Assembly: GCF_014692875.1 (NCBI RefSeq)
Contig: NZ_CP061171.1
Location: 310,001-374,000 of the forward strand
DNA: 64,000 nt
Direction of reading: 5' to 3'
Source of the DNA: Pedobacter riviphilus
GTDB taxonomy: Bacteria; Bacteroidota; Bacteroidia; Sphingobacteriales; Sphingobacteriaceae
Shown piece by piece: positions 30,641-42,295 of the stretch. Numbering within the stretch: the stretch's first letter is position 1; each line of letters opens with the position of its first letter. Position numbers and translations under genes: made by a program. The notes beneath the pieces are model-generated. The model had not been told where the DNA came from, ran no database searches, and saw nothing but the letters and a program-made list of their open reading frames with translations.

Positions 30641-33558
30641 ATGCAAGTAAATTCTTTAAAAAAAAGCCAGATTTTCTTTGTGCTTCTTATCCTTTTCACT
30701 TTTTGGATTGATTACACGAAGGCCCAGACAAGTTTGGGCTTGGAAAAACAATTTATTCATGAAACCAGAAGTAATAAAGAAGATTTTGCATTGATAGAAA
30801 AAGGAAGAGCGGCGAATATTTTTTATGATGTAAATGATTATAAGGGCGTTATAAGAGCAATTGGCGATTTAGGTCAGGATTTTTTTAGCGTATCAGGCGT
30901 AAAGCCAGAATTGAAAAGCATTAAGCCTTTGGAGAAGGCTATTATTCTGATCGGAACCCTGGGCAAAAGCAAACTTATCGATCAGCTGATCAGTTCCGGA
31001 AAGCTCAACAAATCAAGCCTTTATGGCAAGTGGGAGAGCTTCTTAATATCGACCGTTAAAAAACCATTTCCTGGAGTTGACCAGGCATTGGTTATTGCAG
31101 GAAGCGACAAAAGGGGAACAATATACGGCGTATACGAACTATCGGAGCAGTTAGGGGTGTCTCCGTGGTATTGGTGGGCTGATGTTCCACCCAAAACCCG
31201 GAAAAGTGCATTTGCTGTTTCCGGAAATTACAGTTCAGGAGAACCGGAAGTGAAATACCGTGGAATATTCATTAATGATGAAGCCCCCGCAATGACTGGA
31301 TGGGCTAAGGAAAAGTTTGGCGGGATGAATAGTAAAATGTATACACATATGTTTGAGCTGCTGCTTCGCCTGCGGGGCAATTACCTTTGGCCAGCCATGT
31401 GGGGCAATGCATTTAATGAAGATGATACCGAAAATCCACGTCTCGCCGATGAATATGGCATTGTAATGGGCACCTCGCATCATGAACCGATGATCCGTGC
31501 GCAACAGGAATGGAAAAAACACGGAGTGGGTGCCTGGAATTACGCAACAAACCCCCAGGAACTAAATGCTTTCTGGCAGGAGGGAATTAAAAGAAACAAA
31601 AACTACGAAAGCCTGGTAACCATGGGCATGCGGGGAGATGGAGATGAACCCATGGTTGAAGGTGGAGATATGGCATCCAATGTGAGACTGCTGGAAAATA
31701 TTATCGCTAATCAGCGTAAAATTCTTTCCGAAAATATGGAAAAGCCTGTAGAAAAGATACCACAGCTCTGGGCTTTATACAAAGAGGTAAAAGACTATTA
31801 CGATTTCGGAATGAAAGTTCCTGATGACATTACCCTGCTGTGGGCAGATGATAACTGGGGCAACTTACGGCATTTGCCCACCACCCAAGAACGCAATCGG
31901 AGCGGAGGATCTGGGATATATTATCATTTTGATTATGTTGGCGCACCAAGAAATTATAAATGGCTGAATACCACTTCGCTGCCAAAAGTTTGGGAACAGA
32001 TGAATTTGGCCTATAATTATGGCGCCGACCGTATTTGGGTGGTGAATGTTGGTGATCTGAAACCAATAGAAATTCCAATAGAGTTTTTTTTACGGATGGC
32101 ATGGAATCCTAAAGCGATGGACCGGGAAAAGCTGGCTGGTTTTCTCCTGCAGTGGGCAACACGTGAATTTGGATCTGGCCAGGCGAAAGAAATTGCAGAT
32201 TTGGTACGCTTGTACTCCAAATATACCACCAGGCGCAAACCCGAACTGCTGGGGCCAGAAACTTTTAGCTTGATAAACTTCAGTGAAGCACAGCGCGTAG
32301 CCATGGAGTGGAGCACACTAAGTAACAGGGCAGCGCAGGTGAATAACAAGCTGCCACAGCAGTACAAAGATGCGTTCTATCAATTGGTACGCTATCCAAT
32401 CCAGGCGATGAAAACAGTTACGGATTTATATATTGCCGTTGGTAAAAACAGGCTGTATTTTAAACAGGGAAGGGCTGCTACCAATCTTCAGCATAACCTT
32501 GCTCTTGATCTTTTTAAACAGGATCAGCAGCTTAGTGATGAATATAACCTTAAAATGGCAGGCGGTAAGTGGAATCATATGATGGACCAGGTAAGGATTG
32601 GTTACACAAGCTGGAATGATCCAAAGAAAAATATCATGCCCAAAACAGATGAAATTCAGGTGCCTTCAAAATCAGGCTTTGGAGTAGCAGTTGATGGTTC
32701 ATCCGCTAGCTGGCCATCAACATCGAATGTTCCGGGGCCTACGCTTCCGAAATTTGAATCTTTAAATAAATTTCAGTCCTACTTTGAAGTTTTTGCAAAG
32801 GGATCCGCTCCCATCAATTTCAAACTGAAATCTGATAACTGGATTCGTTTGAAAAAAGAAAGTGTTCCCGGAACAAATGATTATAAGGTATTTGTGGATA
32901 TTGACTGGACTAAACTCAGCAGTGGAAAACATCAGGGTAAAATCCAGATATCTGATGACTCGACCCTGGTAGTGATAAAAGTTGAAGCCAACAAGGCAAC
33001 AGCTAAGCAGTTGGCAGCAGCAAAAGGAACCTTCGCAAGTTTAGGTGCGCCAATTTCATTTGAGGCTTTCCAGGCAAGTAAGCAGGTAAGCAGGAATGGT
33101 GTAAGCTGGGAAGCTATACCAGGTTATGGAAGAGGAAGTTCGGGTATGTCGATTTTTCCTGTCACTTCAACTTCGCTTAATAAGCCTGGTACGCCAACAT
33201 TAGCATATCCTGTTTTCTTTGCTGAAAACGGTGAAGTTAAAATTGATCTGGTGGTGGGGCCGACTGTAAATTTTTCCCCGGAAGGTTTAAGGGTTGGAAT
33301 CTCTGTAGATGGCGTGGCCCTCAAATCCTGACCATTATAGCCAAGCCCAGTGCCTCAGGATCTGATGCAAGCTGGGCAAACGCAGTTAAGGATAATGCAA
33401 GAACGCTTACTTCTTCACATTTCCTTAAAGTATCTGGAAGGCATACCATAAAAATATGGATGGTTGATCCGGCAGTAGTGTTAGAGAAAATAATAATATA
33501 CAAAGGAGAACTTCCAACTAGTTACCTCGGGCCAATTGAAAATGAAATTATCAGATAG
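30641..33558 (+). CDS. GH115 xylan alpha-1,2-(4-O-methyl)glucuronidase, frameshifted near the C-terminus
   Basis: About 972 codons when one base is restored. The uninterrupted frame stops at 33331 after GVALKS, but the next frame continues with LTIIAKPSASGSDASWANAV..., HTIKIWMVDPAVVLEKIII, YKGELPTSYLGP to a stop at 33558, which is the normal GH115 C-terminal beta-sandwich ending. The shift fits one C lost from CCC at 33318-33320. Upstream are a signal peptide, an N-terminal domain with SDKRGTIYGVYELSEQLGVSPW, and the barrel with LRLRGNYLWPAMWGNAFNEDD-type text (cut: LRLRGNYLWPAMWGNAF) and MRGDGDEPM, all typical of GH115. The enzyme releases methylglucuronic acid from internal xylose units of glucuronoxylan. 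Confidence 0.92.
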
Positions 33559-33658
33559 TTATTCAAGATAACTTAACGTGGATTTTGGGCCTTAACTTCG
33601 TCATGGCGAACTGAAGAAGGGAGCTTTGCGCTGGAGTAAAGCCATTTTTTTGATAAAC

Positions 33659-33838
33659 TGAGTTCGATTAATAATCTGTTCTGAAGATGTTTTATTGAAA
33701 ATTTTTATTTTCTGGTCATCACCCTGACTTGTAGCGCAGCGGAAAGCTACGCCGTTAATTCATCAGGAAAGATGCTGACCACGAAGTAGCTACAAGGCAA
33801 TTGAAAACATTTTTGTATTTGAAAAATAATCGAACTCA
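33659..33838. repeat. MITE/REP-like element with 12-base terminal inverted repeats
   Basis: A 180-base non-coding unit is bounded by TGAGTTCGATTA (33659-33670) and its exact reverse complement TAATCGAACTCA (33827-33838). Inside are further nested inverted repeats, including CTTGTAGC and GCTACAAG, and an imperfect pair around GGTCATC...CCTGA and TCAGGAAAGATGCTGACC. It lies between convergent genes, where such elements often sit, and no transposase is near. Classification as a miniature mobile element is inference. Confidence 0.5.
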
Positions 33839-33878
33839 AGTTTATAGCAATCAGCCTGATTGCTAGGATTACCTACAT

Positions 33879-35002
<1,124 letters not shown>

Positions 35003-35210
35003 TTAATTAAGTTGTTTAGTACTCCTTTTCTTCTACTATATGAAGTGTTAAGCGGATTTTCCTAAAGATAATTGATGTATCCATTGAGGATTGCTCAGAT
35101 TGTTTAGTTTTATAGCAGAAATGTTTAAGTATGCGTATGACTATTTAGCAAACCTTTTGCAGGGACAAATACTTCTTAATTATGCCGAATGTTTGGCTTT
35201 CGTGGCAAAC

Positions 35211-35239
35211 AAAAAAGGCGGCCCGTAAACAGACCGCCT
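35211..35239 (-). terminator. Intrinsic terminator of the DUF2807-like gene
   Basis: Read on the minus strand: AGGCGGTCTGTTTACGGGCC and GCCTTTTTT continue to form a GC-rich hairpin (GGCGGtc / ggCCGCC) followed by six Ts. It starts 23 bases after the stop of the minus-strand gene ending at 35262, the normal place for a Rho-independent terminator. Confidence 0.75.
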
Positions 35240-35261
35240 GAACCAAAAATATAATTCTTTT

Positions 35262-35852
35262 TTATTTACTAAGAGAGGCTAGTGCATTTTCAGTAGTTAA
35301 GCTGGTTTTTGTGTTAGCGGCAACAAATTTGTCCATAGTTAGCTTTTGCTCTTTGCCCATTACCAGCATATGGTCGCCAGTTGAGCCACTTAAGGTTAAA
35401 TCAGCGTGATCTTCAATCACAGTATACAACCCTTCAGTTTGTGAATTTAAGTCTAACGATGCATTTCCGCTTAGAAAAACCTGCAGGTATTGCGTATTGA
35501 TTTTACCCTGTGTTTTCACTTTCGCATTATCCATTGCATGGATGCGGTAAATATCATTTACATAAACGGTAAGTTTCGCAGTGCTATTATCCAAAGCTGT
35601 AATTTCTAAACCATCTCCGTTCTGCATTACCTTTACTTTGCCAGTGTTTTCATCTGCATAACTGATGCCTGTACGTTTTCCCTGTATAATGGTCAGCTCT
35701 ACATTTCCATTTACTTTGATGCGTTTGAAGTGTAATGCTTTTGAAGCGTGAACAGGTTTGGTGGTTTCAGCCGCATGAGCTGATAATACTGATGAAGTAG
35801 ATAATACCAATGCCAAAGATGATGCGAATAATGTTTTGAATAAAGTTTTCAT
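35262..35852 (-). CDS. Secreted DUF2807 (head GIN domain-like) protein
   Basis: A 196-residue exported protein with a signal peptide (MKTLFKTLFASSLALVL, cleavage after AHA). The mature part begins HFKRIKVNGNVELTIIQGKR and continues with short alternating polar/hydrophobic strands (LEITALDNSTAKLTVYVND, YLQVFLSGNASLDL), the repeating right-handed beta-structure of DUF2807 proteins common in Bacteroidota. The domain has been called an auto-transporter adhesin head, but its function is not established. It is monocistronic, with its own terminator, and has no evident link to the flanking sugar loci. Confidence 0.75.
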   Translation of the reverse strand: MKTLFKTLFASSLALVLSTSSVLSAHAAETTKPVHASKALHFKRIKVNGNVELTIIQGKRTGISYADENTGKVKVMQNGDGLEITALDNSTAKLTVYVNDIYRIHAMDNAKVKTQGKINTQYLQVFLSGNASLDLNSQTEGLYTVIEDHADLTLSGSTGDHMLVMGKEQKLTMDKFVAANTKTSLTTENALASLSK

Positions 35853-35876
35853 ATGCTTAAGTTTTAATTTTTATAA

Positions 35877-36065
35877 TATTTTATTGATTTTCTGATATTA
35901 AGACGTGCAATTGCAGGAAACGTTTCAGCGCAAATCGCAGCTTTATACCAGCCCCGAAAGCTGATCGACGAACGCCAGGAATTTAGAGACAAAAAGATGG
36001 TGGTCTTTAGAAATTTTTTACGTTTTCTTTCCAGAATGGATGAAGTAGATTCTTTTTTACCTTGA
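35877..36065 (+). other. Open, coding-like frame without a start codon; possible gene remnant
   Basis: Plus-strand frame 35877-36065 reads ...LIDERQEFRDKKMVVF..., with ordinary codon use up to a TGA, but has no start codon near its beginning. An opposing minus-strand frame (35864-36118) is also open, is rich in basic residues and resembles nothing known. I call neither a gene. A decayed tail of a deleted gene is one explanation. The rest of the 35853-36300 gap shows nothing. Confidence 0.15.
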
Positions 36066-36300
36066 GGATAAGTCTTATAGTTGTCTGTATGTCGGTACTT
36101 TTCCAGTTTCAACAACAATCCAATCTATAAAGGTACACCAGCTTTTACCAATTTTTGGGTGCAATTGCCAATGCTGAATTAATGATTTAGGGTTAAGAAA
36201 TAAAATCTGGAAGAGTATAGAACAGCGGTTTTTATGTCTTTATTCATATGGTAGATATGCCAATAGGGCATGGATAGTGTTATAAAAAATACTTCAACTA

Positions 36301-37191
36301 ATGAATAGAAAAACAAAGCCGCTTATGATAGGTGTTGATATCGGTGGCTCACACATTACAGCTGCAATTATTGATTTTCAGTCAAATTCAGTTTTAAACC
36401 ACTCCCGTGTACGCAGTCATGTGAATACGCATGGCACAAAAGAAGATATATTGGCCACATGGATCAGCTTGCTTAAAAATATTATCGGAAACCATTCCAC
36501 AGACGAGATTCTACTTGGGATTGCCATGCCAGGCCCCTTCGATTACGCAAATGGGATATCGCTGATCAAGAACATGAACAAATACGAATCGCTGTACCTT
36601 GTGGATATAAAAGGCGTTTTAATTGAGCAGCTGGGGCTGCTACCCGAGAATATTATTTTTAGAAATGATGCAGAAGCTTTTCTGCATGGAGAAGTTAACG
36701 GGGGTAATGCTTTGGGATTCGATAGGGCTATAGGCATCACATTGGGTACCGGACTGGGATCTGCCGTAAGTATTGCTGGGAAAACCACAGATGCAAACCT
36801 CGGGGTGAGTTTATTTAAGAACGGGATAGCAGAGGACTATATTTCTACCAGGTGGTTCGTGAAACGCTATGAAGAACTCTCCGGTAAGCAAGTAAAGGAT
36901 ACAAAATCTCTTGTCGATTTATATGATAATGATCCTTTAATACCTGTGCTATTTAACGATTTTGCCAGAAGCCTTGCAGATTTTCTTTTCTCATTTATTG
37001 TAACGCACAATGCAGAAGTGGTCATTATTGGAGGAAATATTGCCAAAGCGCATGCTTTGTTTCTGAACAAGACCCAGAATGCACTCCGTCAGCAGGGAAT
37101 TCAGGCTGAATTGAGAATAACTGGATTATGGGAAGACGCTGCAATGCTTGGTGCTGCTTACTCGCATGCAGCAGTAACTTTGGCTTCATAA
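36301..37191 (+). CDS. ROK-family sugar kinase
   Basis: A 296-residue cytoplasmic kinase of the ASKHA fold. The N-terminal phosphate loop is GVDIGGSHITAA, and LFRNDAEAF-like text (RNDAEAFLHGE) holds the catalytic Asp. GITLGTGLGSAV and VVIIGGNIAKA form the adenosine and second phosphate sites. The CxCGxxGCxE zinc motif of classical ROK proteins is missing: the region reads FKNGIAEDYISTRWF. No N-terminal helix-turn-helix is present, so it is a kinase rather than a ROK repressor. It probably phosphorylates a hexose released by the downstream locus (glucose, or another such as mannose or allose). The substrate is not deducible here. Confidence 0.88.
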   Translation: MNRKTKPLMIGVDIGGSHITAAIIDFQSNSVLNHSRVRSHVNTHGTKEDILATWISLLKNIIGNHSTDEILLGIAMPGPFDYANGISLIKNMNKYESLYLVDIKGVLIEQLGLLPENIIFRNDAEAFLHGEVNGGNALGFDRAIGITLGTGLGSAVSIAGKTTDANLGVSLFKNGIAEDYISTRWFVKRYEELSGKQVKDTKSLVDLYDNDPLIPVLFNDFARSLADFLFSFIVTHNAEVVIIGGNIAKAHALFLNKTQNALRQQGIQAELRITGLWEDAAMLGAAYSHAAVTLAS

Positions 37192-37322
37192 CATACTGTT
37201 TACGTTTTTTACTTCATCTCATTTAAGAGGTTGAGGCACTTTCGGCATCATACCGGAAAATCTTTTACAGCTAGTTTAAATTTAATGAGTATGTTTTTCT
37301 TTTTTTGTTGTCTAGGTAATAT

Positions 37323-38530
37323 ATGCACAATCCGAAATATTTAGCTTTTGCTATCATTACCTTACTGTTTTTTTCAGGCAAAGTTGCTTTTGCTCAGCTT
37401 AATGCGGCAAGAGAGCTGGCTTACTGTGCTGAACAGGTAAAAAAGACTTTAAAAGTTATTCCTCAGCAGGGCAACAATATTCCAAGGAGTATTGTTCCGG
37501 GTTCATCCAAATGGAAATTTGTAGGGTATAAAGACTGGTGCAGTGGTTTTTGGCCCGGCATATTGTGGTATAGTTACGAGGCAACCCGATCAAACGTCTT
37601 TTTGTCGAAAGCAAAGGCTTTTTCCTCAGAACTTATACCGCTTTCTCAGCAGCCGGCTTTCGATCATGACCTGGGTTTCCAGATCTTTAATAGTTATGGG
37701 AACGGTTACAGGCTCACCAAAAATCCTGAATATAAAAAGATTATACTCAAAACAGCCGATACGTTGGCTACCTTGTTTAACCCGAAGGTGGGTACTATCC
37801 TTTCATGGCCGCGGGAGGTTGCCGGAATGCAATGGCCACAGCATAATACCATTATTGATAATATGATCAATCTGGAAATGCTTTTTTGGGCAGCTAAGAA
37901 TGGGGAGGGAAAAGATTATATGATATTGCTTTTTCTCACGCCAACATTACTATGAAAAATCATTTCAGACCTGATTATTCTGCATACCACGCAGTAATCT
38001 ATGACCGTGAAACTGGGAAAAAAATTAAAGGAGTAACCCACCAGGGATATGCTGACGACTCCATGTGGGCACGTGGCCAATCGTGGGCTATTTATGGATA
38101 TACCATGTGTTTCCGCGAGACGGGTAATCGTGCATTTCTTGAATTTGCCCAAAAAGTAAGCGATGTTTATCTAGCCAAATTGCCAACTGATGGAATTCCT
38201 TATTGGGATTTTAATGATCCTTCTATTCCTAATGCGCCAAAAGATGCATCTGCAGCAGCAGTAGTCGCCTCAGGTCTTTTAGAGCTTTCTACATTTGTTA
38301 ATAACAAGGCAAAATCGCAAAAATACAGGAAGGCTGCCGAACTTATGCTCACCTCGCTTTCTTCAGTAGCATACCAAAGTAGGAATAAAAATACAGCCTT
38401 TTTACTGCATTCAACAGGTCATAAGCCTAATGGATCAGAAATAGATACCTCAATTATATACGCCGATTACTATTACATGGAGGCGCTGCTGAGATTGAAA
38501 AAACTTCAAAAAGGAAATAGGCTAAAGTAA
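37323..38530 (+). pseudogene. GH88 unsaturated glucuronyl hydrolase, interrupted by one frameshift
   Basis: Two frames (37323-37955 and 37952-38530) form one GH88 protein of about 402 residues, the normal family length. It has a signal peptide (ending at FAQ). The first part has KDWCSGFWPGILWY, DHDLGFQIFNSYGNGYRLT with D116 and NTIIDNMINLEMLFWA with D179, the two Asp positions expected for hydration of the unsaturated uronyl double bond. The second has TMKNHFRPDYSAYHAV and ADDSMWARGQSWAIYGY. The shift is one missing base around 37902-37919, best placed at the GGGG run 37902-37905, giving ...GGGKRLYDIAFSHANITMKN. The enzyme removes delta-4,5-unsaturated uronic acids left by polysaccharide lyases. 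It is probably an intact gene with a consensus error. Confidence 0.88.
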
Positions 38531-39125
38531 TCTTTAGTGTAATAATAACTGGTATAACGCACTCAACGGAATATTGCTGGGCGGGACGTCTGATTTAATT
38601 TCTGACTGTCTCTTTTTCATATTTAGTTTTAGTCGATTTATGTGTCTGGAACTGTCAGAATACCGAGACTTAATTCAACAGTCCCACCCACAATATTTTT
38701 ATAAAAATTATCCAGGTTCGGTTATTACCATAAACAGGATGAGTTATTTCTTCAATAAAATAATGATCTGAAATAAAAAAGGCAGAATATTCTTTAATTC
38801 TCGAAGCCGCTATAAAGATATAAATCTGCATATCAGATTTTATATTTGGTTAATGAGGTACGTTCTGGATAGAATGTACCTTATATGTTTTAAACTTACC
38901 ACGGGTTTATTCAATTTTCTTCCCTATAAATGAGTATCAAATAAAGTCAACCGTGTCTATAAACTGTTGTACCCTATATCTGGCCAAATCAAAAAAAATA
39001 TAAGATTAAACACTGTTTCTATGCAGCGCGTTTTTTGAATCCCCATCATTTAGGTACACCCATTACAAGTAAGAGGACCTAGTCGTCCGCACTACTTTTA
39101 TGCTAACCAATTAAGATATCATTTT
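38531..39125 (+). other. Intergenic region with inverted repeats upstream of the fourth SusC gene
   Basis: About 595 bases with no believable gene. Two inverted repeats sit close together: AAATCTG/CAGATTT (38822-38828, 38834-38840, five-base loop) and AGGTACGTTCT/AGAATGTACCT (38856-38866, 38871-38881, one mismatch, four-base loop). Neither is followed by a T run typical of termination. Between them TATATTTG (38841-38848) fits the Bacteroidota -7 consensus TAnnTTTG, but no TTTG is found 19 bases before it. An operator/promoter zone for the SusC operon is plausible. Confidence 0.35.
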
Positions 39126-42100
39126 ATGATAAAAAAATACATTTTAGATAGGAGAATCCTTGCACTAAGTTTTGTTTTTCTAATCTTTCATGCTTATGCC
39201 TTCGGCGCAAATGGATTTACTCAACTTCATAGCGATACAGTCAAGATCGTTTTGGACTCACTGAAAGGGACTGTTGTAGATAATAACGGCAAACCTTTAA
39301 AAGATGTACGGATTTCGAATACTGCGGGTGGAGTTACCGTATATTCCACCATCAACGGATATTTTGCTGTACATGGTGCCATTGGTGATAAGCTTAAATT
39401 TGAACACCCTGATTTTTATATACTCGAAAGGGTATTTACAGGAAGAAAAAGATCAATTATACAGCTTGCCGGACGTTACCTTCCTTCAAAAGATGTTATC
39501 GGGATAGACCCAAAGGATTCTTTGGCAGTTGACAGGGCTTCGGTTGAGGTGCTGCACGGACGTCAGTTAAAAGAAAACCAGCTTCAGTCTGCGGTTACTG
39601 TTAATACCAACCAATTAACAACAACTCCAGCCTCGCAATTTCTTCAGGCGCTGCCCGGAAGGATTGCTGGTCTGAACATCGGTTTTACCAGCGGTGGCCC
39701 AGGCCTTGATGGAAATGGCTTGAACTATAATGTGCGTTCTGCTCTTGGTAATAACATTGTGCTAATTGATGGTGTGCAGCGACCCTATATTTCTATAGAC
39801 CCTGATCAGATCGAATCGGTTTCAGTTTACAAAGATGCACTGGCTACAGTAATGTTTGGCATGCGCTCCTCAAATGGGATTATAGCGATTACGACTAAAA
39901 AGGGAGATAAAGGAGCACCGCGTATTTCGTTCTCTGTGCAGGGCGGTATTGAAAGACCAATTACCCTTCCAAAGTCGCTTGATGCAGCAACTTATGCAAT
40001 GCTTTATAATGAAGCCAAACAGAACGACGCTCCAGCCGGCGTAACGTTAACACCTTCTTATTCTGCTGGAGATATAGCACTCTACCAAAACCAGACTGAT
40101 CCTTTCCGTCATCCCAACGTGGATTGGTATAATACTGTGCTGCGGAAGCAATCGTATATCAACAGATACAATTTCAATGTACAGGGTAGCGGTAAGGGGT
40201 TTCGTTATTTTGTAGATCTGGATAATTTAAAGGAGACAGGTTTATTTAATACCAACGATTCATTAAACACTTACAATACCAATGCACAGCTTGATAGGTA
40301 TATTGTAAGGAGCAACCTGGGGGTAGATCTAACCAAAACCACAGTAATGCAGCTCAATCTTTTCGGAAGGATTGCCAAAAATAATCAGCCTGGGGGCACA
40401 ACTGCCACGGTTTTTTCGAGTCTTGCTGCTACTCCAAACAATGCCTATCCTGTATTTAACCCAAATGGTACGCTTGGTGGTACCAGTACTTATAACCAAA
40501 ATCAAAATCTTTACGGACAGATTTTGCAACGTGGGTATCAGTTTCAGGATTCGAGGGATGTTTCAGTCGATCTTCAGCTAACTCAGCGCCTTGATGTGTT
40601 CTTGCCGGGACTATATGCTAAAATCCAGGGTTCGTACAATAATTCGACACTTTATAAAACCGATCGGTCAAAGAACTTTGCATCTTTTCAACTTAATCCA
40701 GACAATTCTTATACCGCTGTAGGCACTATTACAGAGCAAGGTACAACAGGAACACCAGGTGTACGCAGCAGGGTTATTTATACCGAAGCCGATCTGGGGT
40801 ACGAGCATAGTTTTGAAAAGCACAACCTATCGGCCCTTGTTTTGAGAAACGAACAGAGCACCATGCAGTTCGATACGGGTACACTTCCGGAAATTTATAC
40901 CGATTATGCAGCCAGGTTCCAATACAATTATGATCAGAAGTATCTTTTTGAAGCGGCAGGTAGCTATGCCGGTTACAACTGGTTTGCGCCTGCCAATCGC
41001 TGGGCACCTTACTGGGCTTTGGGAATGGGTTGGAATATCCACAATGAAGAATTTGTAAAAAACAATTTAAAATGGGTAAGCAATCTTAAAATCCGTGGTA
41101 CCTATGGGCAAACCGGACAGGCAAATGCTGGCTATTACACCTATATCCAAACGTATTGGACACCGGCTACCAACACCAATAATGGAGATGGGTATTATTT
41201 TGGAAATACTGGTGTGGGTGTTACCCGCAGTACCGGAGAAAATAGCCTTGCCAATCCCGATCTTGCAGCTGAAAAGGCAAAAAAGACCAATATCGCACTC
41301 GATCTGGGTTTTTGGAATAATAAATTAACCATTAGCGCCGAATATTTTAACAACAGGTTTTATGATTTAGTAGGTGCTCCGGGCATAAAAACCAACATAC
41401 TCGGTGCGGCCTATCCCAATAAAAACTTATATATCTACAATTATAAAGGAACTGATATTTCCCTCACTTATCAGGATAACATCAGCAATTTTAACTTTTT
41501 TGTTTCAGGTAATTTCTCGCTTGTTCAATCGAAAGTTATTTACATGGATGAAATTACCCGGAATTACGACTACCAGCGCCAAACAGGTCAGCAGGTGGGT
41601 ATCATGTATGGTTATACCGCAATGGGCCTTTTCCAGAGCCTTGCTGAAATTAACGATCCGGCAACGGCTGTACTTGCGGCAACTCCAAAATCTTCGTTAA
41701 GGCCTGGCGATATCCGTTATCTGGACAGGAATGGCGATGGAATAATCAATGATTTAGACAAGGGGCCTATTGGCAGCGGAAAACCGACCGTTTACTACGG
41801 TGCCACAATTGGTTTTAATTTTAAAGGCTTCGATTTTAGTGCACTGTTACAGGGCGTAATGAATCGCCAAACCGCATTGGGAGGGCCAACAGCACAATAT
41901 GGCGATTTCTATAATGGTTTTGGCAATGGCGGTGCGGCAAATGCTTTTGAGTTTAATCTGGGGCGTTGGACACCCGGAACAGCAGCTACTGCTAATCAGC
42001 CGCGTTTATGGTTAGGTGCAAATGCCAATAATCAGGAGGTATCTAGCTATTGGCTTCAGAATACCAGTTTTGTTCGGCTTAAAAATGTCGAAATCGGGTA

Positions 42101-42284
42101 CACTATCCCGGCATATCTCTCCAAAAAGATTGGTGTTCCTTCGATCAGGTTCTTTAGCAACGGGCTAAACCTATTAACGTGGTCGCCGCTATCTAAATTC
42201 AGGAATGACGTTGATCCTGAGTCACTAAACCCAACCTATCCAATGTTAAAGGTTTTCAATTTTGGAATCAACGCTAAGTTTTAA
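39126..42284 (+). CDS. SusC-type TonB-dependent outer-membrane receptor
   Basis: A 1052-residue receptor opening the second polysaccharide operon. The signal segment (LALSFVFLIFHAYAFGA) is followed by a linker, a degenerate CarboxypepD_reg-like domain (LKGTVVDNNGKPLKDVRIS), the plug (IVLIDGVQRPYISIDPDQI; YKDALATVMFGMRSSNGII) and a barrel ending in Phe (VFNFGINAKF). The plug keeps the general pattern but varies at normally fixed positions (ALATVMFGMRSSNG instead of ASATAIYGSRGANG). It is followed after 11 bases by its SusD partner. The ligand is probably the glycan attacked by GH88 and the lyase-fold proteins of this region. Confidence 0.92.
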   Translation: MIKKYILDRRILALSFVFLIFHAYAFGANGFTQLHSDTVKIVLDSLKGTVVDNNGKPLKDVRISNTAGGVTVYSTINGYFAVHGAIGDKLKFEHPDFYILERVFTGRKRSIIQLAGRYLPSKDVIGIDPKDSLAVDRASVEVLHGRQLKENQLQSAVTVNTNQLTTTPASQFLQALPGRIAGLNIGFTSGGPGLDGNGLNYNVRSALGNNIVLIDGVQRPYISIDPDQIESVSVYKDALATVMFGMRSSNGIIAITTKKGDKGAPRISFSVQGGIERPITLPKSLDAATYAMLYNEAKQNDAPAGVTLTPSYSAGDIALYQNQTDPFRHPNVDWYNTVLRKQSYINRYNFNVQGSGKGFRYFVDLDNLKETGLFNTNDSLNTYNTNAQLDRYIVRSNLGVDLTKTTVMQLNLFGRIAKNNQPGGTTATVFSSLAATPNNAYPVFNPNGTLGGTSTYNQNQNLYGQILQRGYQFQDSRDVSVDLQLTQRLDVFLPGLYAKIQGSYNNSTLYKTDRSKNFASFQLNPDNSYTAVGTITEQGTTGTPGVRSRVIYTEADLGYEHSFEKHNLSALVLRNEQSTMQFDTGTLPEIYTDYAARFQYNYDQKYLFEAAGSYAGYNWFAPANRWAPYWALGMGWNIHNEEFVKNNLKWVSNLKIRGTYGQTGQANAGYYTYIQTYWTPATNTNNGDGYYFGNTGVGVTRSTGENSLANPDLAAEKAKKTNIALDLGFWNNKLTISAEYFNNRFYDLVGAPGIKTNILGAAYPNKNLYIYNYKGTDISLTYQDNISNFNFFVSGNFSLVQSKVIYMDEITRNYDYQRQTGQQVGIMYGYTAMGLFQSLAEINDPATAVLAATPKSSLRPGDIRYLDRNGDGIINDLDKGPIGSGKPTVYYGATIGFNFKGFDFSALLQGVMNRQTALGGPTAQYGDFYNGFGNGGAANAFEFNLGRWTPGTAATANQPRLWLGANANNQEVSSYWLQNTSFVRLKNVEIGYTIPAYLSKKIGVPSIRFFSNGLNLLTWSPLSKFRNDVDPESLNPTYPMLKVFNFGINAKF

Positions 42285-42295
42285 TTAAAAACGAT

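Noticed and set aside
35864..36118. An 84-codon minus-strand frame upstream of the DUF2807-like gene
   Set aside because: The peptide is rich in Lys/Arg/Ser with no recognisable features, and the opposite strand looks more coding-like, so neither was called a gene.
38574..38771. A 65-codon plus-strand frame in the gap before the fourth SusC gene
   Set aside because: It has no signal, domain or coding-like composition and lies in AT-rich regulatory DNA, so it was treated as chance.
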